Below are positions 26,275 through 32,904 of a DNA stretch of 64,000 bases, one piece after another; the stretch's first letter is position 1; each line of letters opens with the position of its first letter. Source of the stretch: GCA-2717185 sp964474755 (GTDB lineage Bacteria > Pseudomonadota > Alphaproteobacteria > UBA8366 > GCA-2717185); the NCBI GenBank assembly GCA_964474755.1, contig CAYYUG010000004.1:1-64000 (forward strand), written 5' to 3'. Below the pieces are notes generated by a model. It saw only the letters and a list, made by a program, of their open reading frames with translations. It had not been told where the DNA came from and ran no database searches. Position numbers and translations under genes: made by a program.

Positions 26275-27132
26275 ATGACGGGCAACGACTTAAAATTCGG
26301 TTCCAGCGATGAGGAAATGGCCGCACTGCCAACCGTCTTCGCCCCCAATCTGTTTAAGCAAAAGGTGGTTCTCGTGTCCGGCGCGGGCAGTGGGCTCGGT
26401 AAAGCGATAGCAGTGCTATTCGCTCGCCTCGGCGCGACCCTGGTCGTATGCGGCCGCAATCCTGAAAAGCTCGACACGGCAGTGTCTTTTTTCGAAACCT
26501 TCGGCGCCAAGGTCAGCGCACATACCATGACGATACGCGATCCGGACGCGGTCAACGAGATGATGGACGCGGTATTCGAACAACATGGCCAGCTTGATGC
26601 TCTGATCAACAATGCCGGCGGACAGTTCCCGCAGGCTGCAATCGACTATTCGGTAAAGGGCTGGAACGCGGTTATCGACACCAATCTGAATGGGACCTGG
26701 CACATGATGCAGGCCGCCGCCCGACGCTGGCGCGATCACGAGCAGGACGGATGCATCGTCAATATCGTTGCCGATGTCTGGCGTGGTATGCCGGGTATTG
26801 CCCATACCTGCGCCGCGCGCGCCGGGGTCATCTACCTGTCGAAGAGCGTCGCAGTGGAGTGGGCACCGCTCAAAATCAGGGTGAATTGCGTCGCGCCGGG
26901 CTGCGTCGAGAGTACCGGTTTCAACAACTATCCAGAGGAAGGCGCCGCCACCTTCCCGGAATCGAACCCGCTCCGGCGCACCGGCGATGAGCAGGACGTT
27001 GCGGAAGCCTGCATCTATCTTGCTGCGTCATCGGGTAAGTTCGTGACCGGTGAGGTCATTACCGTGGATGGTGGCCAACAACTCTGGGGCGATCCATGGC
27101 CAAACGGACGGCCCGACTATTTCAAAATCTGA
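26275..27132 (+). CDS. SDR of the 2,4-dienoyl-CoA / trans-2-enoyl-CoA reductase type
   Basis: A 285-residue SDR with cofactor loop SGAGSGLG and NNAGGQFP. The usual catalytic YxxxK is replaced by the pattern AHTCAARAGVIYLSKSVAVEWAP. This matches mitochondrial and peroxisomal enoyl- and dienoyl-CoA reductases, which have lost the classical Tyr. VNCVAPG and the C-terminal GGQQLWG fit the same group. A reductase acting on enoyl-CoA thioesters is therefore likely. The ATG at 26275 has GGAGGG nine bases upstream and is preferred to the start at 26245. It is divergent from an acyl-CoA dehydrogenase, which fits a shared acyl-CoA role. Confidence 0.85.
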   Translation: MTGNDLKFGSSDEEMAALPTVFAPNLFKQKVVLVSGAGSGLGKAIAVLFARLGATLVVCGRNPEKLDTAVSFFETFGAKVSAHTMTIRDPDAVNEMMDAVFEQHGQLDALINNAGGQFPQAAIDYSVKGWNAVIDTNLNGTWHMMQAAARRWRDHEQDGCIVNIVADVWRGMPGIAHTCAARAGVIYLSKSVAVEWAPLKIRVNCVAPGCVESTGFNNYPEEGAATFPESNPLRRTGDEQDVAEACIYLAASSGKFVTGEVITVDGGQQLWGDPWPNGRPDYFKI

Positions 27133-27271
27133 GATAGCCAGTAGCCAGAACACTTGGAACTCCTCCCGAGTTCGTAACGATGGCGTCTAACGGAAATCGT
27201 CCTACATTCTGCAAACCAGCCTGCAGAGCTTCGTCGATAGCTGATACCTCCTGAGCCATAAGGTCAAACAT
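27122..27271 (-). CDS. Possible small protein (49 residues)
   Basis: A short minus-strand frame begins at an ATG one base after the stop of the DMT permease, with GCGAGG five bases upstream, and ends at a TGA that overlaps the last bases of the convergent SDR gene. The product is amphipathic, with a helical first half (MAQEVSAIDEALQAGLQNVG) and an uncharged C-terminal part. The ribosome-binding site and tight spacing favour a real gene. No family is recognised, and a remnant cannot be excluded. Confidence 0.38.
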   Translation of the reverse strand: MFDLMAQEVSAIDEALQAGLQNVGRFPLDAIVTNSGGVPSVLATGYLRF

Positions 27272-27272
27272 T

Positions 27273-28145
27273 TCAACCTCGCAGCAGCAATACAACGCCG
27301 CCGACCGTCACTACCACACCCAACGCAACGCCCCACGTGATTAGCGTGTTGCGAATGAACAACCGGCTTAGAATCAAAGTGGTGATCGGGTAGCTAGCGA
27401 CCAGCGGAGCTACCACAGTGATCGAGGCTTCTGCCAGCGACCGGTAGAGAAGAAAGTTGGCTACGGAGTGGCACAAACCGACCATTATGAACCACGCGAC
27501 CCCACGGCGTTCGAGATTGTGCAGTGGTTTCGCCTTCGAAACAACGCAGACAGTGAGTAGCAAGAATGTGGAAACGATGTAGCCGATGGCGACAGCAGCG
27601 AAAGGGCTCGCCCAGAAATCGAGGCCGATTTTGACAACCGGTTGCCCCAGTCCACGGAACAACGCAGCCACTAGCGGCAACAGCAGTGCGATTAGCGGCC
27701 ATCGGGCACCACCGCTCTCGCGTGACACCGTCATCAGGCTGACCCCGAGAAGGATCACGATAATCGCGATAATCTGCAACAAACCAGGCGCTTCACCCAA
27801 CAGTGCTATAGCGAATAGCACGGCAAAAAGAGGGGTCAGATTGCCCATTGCACCGGTGATGCTGGGCCCAACCTGACGGTTTCCCTCGAAAGTCAACAGG
27901 TTCACTAACGCGGGATAGAATAGGCCAACAACGGCGAAAATCAGTGCGCCCGTCAGGTTCCATTGGTCCCAATCGACCACTATGGGCGACAGCACGAGAA
28001 AGAGCACTGCCGTCGTCGCGATGCTGATCGTTCCACCTTGCAGGGGTGCGGCCCAACGGAACCCGATGTTGGTTAGTACCAAGCCGGTGCCAAAAAAGAA
28101 CGCCGCGCCCAACGCCTGCAGCATCGCGCTGTCAAGCCCCATCAT
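27273..28145 (-). CDS. EamA/DMT-family transporter
   Basis: A 290-residue inner-membrane protein of the drug/metabolite transporter superfamily with ten predicted helices in two EamA repeats. The first repeat begins about residue 10 (ALGAAFFFGTGLVLTNIGF) and the second about residue 150, after a short basic loop (SRESGGARW). The start is set at the tandem Met codons at 28145, 13 bp after the SMP-30 gene, because the longer frame would overlap it with a hydrophilic non-family extension. It could export or import a product of the adjoining sugar-lactone pathway. It is one of only two transporters in the window. Confidence 0.87.
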   Translation of the reverse strand: MMGLDSAMLQALGAAFFFGTGLVLTNIGFRWAAPLQGGTISIATTAVLFLVLSPIVVDWDQWNLTGALIFAVVGLFYPALVNLLTFEGNRQVGPSITGAMGNLTPLFAVLFAIALLGEAPGLLQIIAIIVILLGVSLMTVSRESGGARWPLIALLLPLVAALFRGLGQPVVKIGLDFWASPFAAVAIGYIVSTFLLLTVCVVSKAKPLHNLERRGVAWFIMVGLCHSVANFLLYRSLAEASITVVAPLVASYPITTLILSRLFIRNTLITWGVALGVVVTVGGVVLLLRG

Positions 28146-28158
28146 TGAAGCGTGACTA

Positions 28159-29139
28159 TCAGAGCCGAATTCGCCAGTGGGACGGCATCGCACCGGCGAT
28201 CGGGCTTCGGAAACTGTAAACCCTGTCGTCCAGCAGATTACCCAGATAAACCGTCTTACGGTCCGGACCACCGAAGGCAATCGACGAGATACTGCGCGCG
28301 AACTGAGAAACCACAGAATCTAGGTGCGATCGACCCAAATCACCGGCCAAAAAGGCCACCTCTACCCTGTCAAGAGCTCCTTGGTCACAATCTTCGTAAA
28401 CTACTGTCTGCTCCCCATCCGGTGCCACATGGATAAGCCGGTTAGACACGACGCTGGTCATCCAAATACCACCCTCCTCATCGTAGGCTAACCCGTCCGG
28501 ATAAACGCCAGCGCCGTATTCGGTCACCGTTTCGCGAGGTCCAAGGCTGCCATCCGCCCTGATGCGATACCGGTTGGTCCGCCGCCCGAAGGTCTCGTTT
28601 ACCGCCAACCATTCACCGCTCGGATCGACAATCGCTTCGTTAGTGTAGCCAATGCCGTCGGCGACAACGCGCGCTGTCCCCCGGTCGACCATGATGATGA
28701 AACCGTCTGCCACATCTCTACGGTAGGCCCTGTCGCGAGGCTCTTGCCGCGTACTGACTGAAATCCATACACGCCCTGCTCGGTCAACGCCGACAAAGTT
28801 AGTCGGTGGTATGCGCTCCCCCTCGATCTCCAGTAGGAAGGGCTCGGCGGCTCCGTCTGGTTGCAGCCTCCAAACGCCGCCGCCTTTCGGGTTCAAATCA
28901 GCCAACAGAAAATCACCTTCCGGCGTGATGGCAAAGCCATTAACACCGATTGGGTGCGGAGTTGACCCCGGCAGCGACAAAATATGCTGCGGTGTCCCGT
29001 CTGGCGCGATACGGGTCACGCCGCCATCCCAATTGGAGACAAAAATATTGCCCGATTCCAAACACAATACGCATTCCGGTCGCGAGAGACCCGAGCCAAA
29101 TAACCCCAATCCATCGGTTTCGATCTTGCAGTCGATCAT
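28159..29139 (-). CDS. SMP-30/gluconolactonase family lactonase
   Basis: A 326-residue six-bladed beta-propeller of the SMP-30/gluconolactonase/LRE family, which hydrolyses sugar lactones with a central divalent metal. Typical features are an early glutamate in the RPECVL motif (first metal ligand), NGFAI with FLLADLNPKGGGVW, and the late Asn and Asp ligands in YTNEAIVD and YPDGLAYDEEGGIW. A strong AAGGAGGAG precedes the ATG. It follows the aldo/keto reductase by 17 bp. A dehydrogenase making a lactone followed by a lactonase is a standard oxidative sugar pathway order. Confidence 0.89.
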   Translation of the reverse strand: MIDCKIETDGLGLFGSGLSRPECVLCLESGNIFVSNWDGGVTRIAPDGTPQHILSLPGSTPHPIGVNGFAITPEGDFLLADLNPKGGGVWRLQPDGAAEPFLLEIEGERIPPTNFVGVDRAGRVWISVSTRQEPRDRAYRRDVADGFIIMVDRGTARVVADGIGYTNEAIVDPSGEWLAVNETFGRRTNRYRIRADGSLGPRETVTEYGAGVYPDGLAYDEEGGIWMTSVVSNRLIHVAPDGEQTVVYEDCDQGALDRVEVAFLAGDLGRSHLDSVVSQFARSISSIAFGGPDRKTVYLGNLLDDRVYSFRSPIAGAMPSHWRIRL

Positions 29140-29156
29140 TAAACCGTCTCCTCCTT

Positions 29157-30200
29157 TTAACCCGTGGGAGCTTCGGGATGCATCAGCCCTTCGGCCTTTA
29201 GCGTCGCCCAGAACTCCGGCGGAATTGGATAGGTCAGCATTGCCGCATTCTCCGTAACATGTTCCGGCGCTATGGCGCCCGGAATGACCGTGGCAACCAC
29301 CGGGTGAAACAACGGAAACTGCAGCGCAGCCGCCCGCATTGGCACGCTATACCGTGTGCAGATAGCTTCGATCCCGTTCAGCTTCGTAAAGACTTCGGCA
29401 GACGGCGATTTATAGCCATAGACCGCGTCGCTACCACCGCCGGTCGCCGTGATGCCAGAGGAAAAGACAGATCCGATCACGACGCGGATGCCACGCGATG
29501 CGCAGAGTGGGAATTCCTCGTCTAGGACATCTTGATCCATAAGGGTGTAGGGCATGGCGACCAGAAACATGTCTGGGTCGAAGCGTTCGAGAAACCGCGG
29601 AATCAAACCCGTATAGTTGATACCAAAACCAATCGCTTTAATCTCACCGCGTGTTCGCAGATCGGCCAACTCCTGCCAACCGCCACCCTTATCAAGCTGT
29701 TCGATCGCACCCGTAATGCCGCCGATCTCACTACCGTTGGCATCTCCTTCATCGAGCCGTGCATCAAGGTCGTGCACAAACAACATATCGATACGGTTCA
29801 CGCCAAGCCGCTGCAGACTGTCCTCGTAGGAGCGCCTTATACCGTCTGCTGTGTAGTCGAAGCGGTAGTCGAACGATAGGCCATCAACCCAAACCTTAGT
29901 CGTAAATTTTTCTGGATCGTCCGGTCGAAAAAAAAGGCGACCTACCTTGGTCGAAAGCACGTAGCTGTCTCGCGGCCGCGTGCGTAACACGTGCCCGGTA
30001 CGATGCTCACTCAGACAATGGCCATACCAAGGCGACGTGTCAAAATATTCGACCCCCGCCTCCAGCGCTGCGTTCAGCGTGGCTTCGGATTGCGCTTCGC
30101 TGATCGCACCAATCCGCTGGCCCAATCCAACGCCACCAAAGCCTAGACAGGTGACGGAAAGTCCATTTCGCCCAATAGTTCGTCTTTCGAAGCTTGGCAT
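29157..30200 (-). CDS. Aldo/keto reductase (D-threo-aldose / L-fucose 1-dehydrogenase-like)
   Basis: A 347-residue aldo/keto reductase. The tetrad is visible as Asp and Tyr in YFDTSPWYG, Lys in STKVGR and His in FVHDLD. The N-terminal TCLGFGGVGLGQ and the SEHRTGHVLR segment resemble the D-threo-aldose (L-fucose, galactose) 1-dehydrogenase group, which makes sugar lactones. The ATG at 30200 with GGGAGGATACAC before it is preferred to a start at 30245. It is followed by the lactonase and a permease, so the unit likely oxidises an aldose to its acid. The nearby GDP-fucose synthase remnant is not evidence for a fucose substrate. Confidence 0.87.
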   Translation of the reverse strand: MPSFERRTIGRNGLSVTCLGFGGVGLGQRIGAISEAQSEATLNAALEAGVEYFDTSPWYGHCLSEHRTGHVLRTRPRDSYVLSTKVGRLFFRPDDPEKFTTKVWVDGLSFDYRFDYTADGIRRSYEDSLQRLGVNRIDMLFVHDLDARLDEGDANGSEIGGITGAIEQLDKGGGWQELADLRTRGEIKAIGFGINYTGLIPRFLERFDPDMFLVAMPYTLMDQDVLDEEFPLCASRGIRVVIGSVFSSGITATGGGSDAVYGYKSPSAEVFTKLNGIEAICTRYSVPMRAAALQFPLFHPVVATVIPGAIAPEHVTENAAMLTYPIPPEFWATLKAEGLMHPEAPTG

Positions 30201-30483
30201 GTGTATCCTCCCGTCGCACCGATGCCGACACGGTAGCTTAGTCAAGGCATTTTTGTGAATTCTTGGTCGACGCCCTTAAATTGGTGCGATGAATGCAGGT
30301 CTCCCTTGCTGTTCGTCGAACATTGGAATGACTCCTTCGACTAGGCTCTCAGAGCCAGTAAATTATCTCCACTGAAGACATAATGGTTAAGAGAAAATGC
30401 TGAACACATAATCGCCTGACCCTCCCCTTGGCGAAGATCTGATGCTAAGGCTATGAGTTGTTCGTGACTTCGAAAGACAAGTT

Positions 30484-31719
30484 ATGTCAGCCATCGCCTT
30501 CGACATTCCCGAGGAAATTTCCGCTGTTGCCGACGGTTTGCGCGCCTTTGCAGATTCGGAAGTGATCCCGCGCCACGAAGCGCATCGTGAATTTTTCGAA
30601 AACCCCCGCCGTCTGTACCGAGAGGACGGTCGCTTTTCCGATGAGTTGGTTGGCCTGATCGGTGAGGTTAGGCACGCGGCGGCGCAAGCAGGCTACTATT
30701 CAATGTGCGTCCCGGAAGAGCTCGGTGGCGGCGGTCTAGGGCATCTAGCGTATTTCGTTGGCTGGCAGAGCCTTTTCCATCATTGTGGTCCGCAGAACTG
30801 GCTGATGTTGTACGCAGTTAGCCACTGGGCATTTGGCCCGAGCCGACTGCTAGAGAAGGTGACACCACGGGCCCGTGAGGAAATATTGGCACCTCTGATG
30901 GCCGGCAGAAAATCCATGTGTTTCGGCCTGTCCGAACCAGGAGCAGGCTCCGATGCCGCAGCACTTAAGACGCGGGCGACACCGGACGGGAATGGCTGGC
31001 GTATAAGCGGTCGCAAGATTTGGACCTCTAACGCGCCGATCGCTGACTACTGCATCATCTTCGCAATAACCGATCCGGAACGGGCGGCGAAACGCCGCGG
31101 CGGCATTTCTGCCTTTTTGGTCCCAACCGACGCGCCGGGATTTGAGGTCCAGGGCATTATTAAGTTGTTCGGCCATATCGGTGGTGATGAGGCGGAGCTG
31201 AGCTTCCACGGAATCAAGGTCGAGCCATGGCAGCTGGTTGGCGAATTGCATGACGGATTTAGTACCGCGCTGTACGGCGTCTCACTTGGGCGGATCTACA
31301 ACTCGGCACGAGCCATCGGTTACGGCAGATGGGCACTGGAGATGGCGCTCGATTACGCCAATACACGTGAAACCTTCAACAAACCGATCGGAGACTATCA
31401 GGGCGTCAGTTTCCCCCTCGCCGATACTGCGATGGAACTACATGCCGCGCATCTGATGGGCCTGAACTCGGCTACCCTACTAGATCAGGGCGAACGGGCA
31501 GTGAAGGAATTGTCGATGACTAAAGCCTACGCGGTACAAGCTGGCTTTCGCGCCGTCGACCGCGCGATGCAGACACACGGCGCGATGGGCTTTACCAACG
31601 AGCTCGGCCTGCACGACGCCTGGCATTCGCTGCGCATCGTTAATGTCGCCGACGGCACTAATGAAATACTGCGCCGAACCATCGTCCAACGGATGCGGAA
31701 GGGGGATGTGGATCTGTAG
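30484..31719 (+). CDS. Acyl-CoA dehydrogenase
   Basis: A 411-residue acyl-CoA dehydrogenase. FGLSEPGAGSD and WRISGRKIWTSNAPIADYCIIF are the flavin- and substrate-binding strands, and YQGVSFPLAD and VADGTNEILRR lie in the C-terminal helical domain. Asp replaces the common Glu in the last motif, as in the other acyl-CoA dehydrogenase at 25-26 kb but unlike the one at 45.7-46.8 kb. The N-terminus is longer than in short-chain enzymes, as in long-chain or ACAD11-like members. It stands alone, with a 283-bp divergent spacer to the aldo/keto reductase. The substrate is unknown. Confidence 0.89.
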   Translation: MSAIAFDIPEEISAVADGLRAFADSEVIPRHEAHREFFENPRRLYREDGRFSDELVGLIGEVRHAAAQAGYYSMCVPEELGGGGLGHLAYFVGWQSLFHHCGPQNWLMLYAVSHWAFGPSRLLEKVTPRAREEILAPLMAGRKSMCFGLSEPGAGSDAAALKTRATPDGNGWRISGRKIWTSNAPIADYCIIFAITDPERAAKRRGGISAFLVPTDAPGFEVQGIIKLFGHIGGDEAELSFHGIKVEPWQLVGELHDGFSTALYGVSLGRIYNSARAIGYGRWALEMALDYANTRETFNKPIGDYQGVSFPLADTAMELHAAHLMGLNSATLLDQGERAVKELSMTKAYAVQAGFRAVDRAMQTHGAMGFTNELGLHDAWHSLRIVNVADGTNEILRRTIVQRMRKGDVDL

Positions 31720-32325
31720 GGGCCTTTCATGATCGAGTTATCTGGTTTGCCACCACTGTGACTACCGGACGGACCTGCAAGGAAAACCGACCGTGGCAGG
31801 GAATNNNNNNNNNNNNNNNNNNNNNNNNNNNNNNNNNNNNNNNNNNNNNNNNNNNNNNNNNNNNNNNNNNNNNNNNNNNNNNNNNNNNNNNNNNNNNNNN
31901 NNNNCCACCACTGTGACTACCGGACGGACCTGCAAGGAAAACCGACCGTGGCAGGGAATCAACTAGTGAACGAAATTTTAAAAGGACAAGCAGGCATGGA
32001 ATTGCGTGTCCAAATTCAATGCAAAACTGTCACACCGCGATCCATCAAACGAAAACTGTGCTCGATCAGAGCCGGCATACCAACGCCGTCGAAATAGTAC
32101 CCAATGATGTTGGGATCCAGGATCTGATCGAAAATCGCAATTATCACTTTGCTCATTGGAGGTCCCCCGCAGGGCTCGATCAAGTAGACCGTCATGACAC
32201 AATTCTACCTTATTGCCTCTTGGTACCGAAAAAACGCGACATAAAACTCGCTTGGTGGGGAAGCGTTAATCCATCATTTCAAAGTTTGTTTCAGAACTAG
32301 GACGGTTTCCGATTATGGGTGCGTT
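31720..32325. other. Intergenic stretch with assembly gap and 55-base flanks
   Basis: The N run is 31805-31904. Bases 31750-31804 and 31905-31959 are identical over 55 bases, as at other gaps, so only about 450 real bases separate the acyl-CoA dehydrogenase from soxG. A possible 59-residue minus-strand gene at 32016-32195 is listed separately. No other gene or clear terminator is seen. Confidence 0.85.
32016..32195 (-). CDS. Possible small protein (59 residues)
   Basis: A minus-strand frame with ATG at 32195 and TGA at 32016-32018. The N-terminal part is VYLIEPCGGPP, then KVIIAIFDQILDPNIIGYYF, a hydrophobic stretch of mixed strand and helix character. An internal ATG at 32156 is an alternative start. 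The upstream AAGGTAG sequence is a weak ribosome-binding site at best. It could be the N-terminal remnant of a larger gene cut short by a frameshift. No family is recognised. Confidence 0.28.
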   Translation of the reverse strand: MTVYLIEPCGGPPMSKVIIAIFDQILDPNIIGYYFDGVGMPALIEHSFRLMDRGVTVLH

Positions 32326-32904
32326 TCAACCAATCGCGTCATCAAACCAAGCCCATAGATAATCAGCAAAAGAGCGTGGCACATAGATGTCGAAGACTGG
32401 GCCCGCTTCATCCACATCATCCGCGGTTTGATGCAGAATAATCGAGACTTTAGCGAGCATGGTCTGCGCGACGTCGCCTAATGCGAAAGCACGCTGATGG
32501 AGGTCCAGTGAACAGCCCTTGGCCAGCAATTCACGCGCACTCGCGCCGGAAAGCCTTAAAATCGTGTAGGCGTCCGTCACGTCGACAACGGAGGCGTGAA
32601 AATCCAGCGTCGCGTATTCTAATGAGGTGATGACATCGGTTTCGCTACCGCTGGCGCAAACCAGCATCCATTCATCGGGTGCGAGCCACAATGCCGACAG
32701 GGGCGGTGTCTCAGTCGAGGTGTTCGGGGTCCTTGGAAGGTCTAATTTTACAACGTCCCGGATGGCAACGTGCATCGCCGCGTCGTCCGGTTCAGCACGT
32801 AGGTTCACTTTCCCCACATCCGGGTTCTCAGTGAGACAAACCTTTCCGCGTTCAATCAAGGCGGCGCCATCTAGATGGCTGAGAGGGCTTCGTGCGTCAG
32901 CCAT
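32326..32904 (-). CDS. soxG: Sarcosine oxidase gamma subunit
   Basis: A 192-residue SoxG, the small subunit of heterotetrameric sarcosine oxidase, with a fold resembling part of the aminomethyltransferase T-protein. Recognisable features are LSALWLAPDEWML, the DVTDAYTILRLSGASARELLAKGCSLDL segment and a C-terminal VPRSFADYLWAWFDDA. The ATG at 32904 with GGGGAG upstream is preferred to a GTG at 32919. It overlaps the soxA stop by 8 bases, so translation is coupled. It is the last gene of soxB-soxD-soxA-soxG. No folate-cycle or serine hydroxymethyltransferase genes follow, unlike in many bacteria. Confidence 0.92.
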   Translation of the reverse strand: MADARSPLSHLDGAALIERGKVCLTENPDVGKVNLRAEPDDAAMHVAIRDVVKLDLPRTPNTSTETPPLSALWLAPDEWMLVCASGSETDVITSLEYATLDFHASVVDVTDAYTILRLSGASARELLAKGCSLDLHQRAFALGDVAQTMLAKVSIILHQTADDVDEAGPVFDIYVPRSFADYLWAWFDDAIG

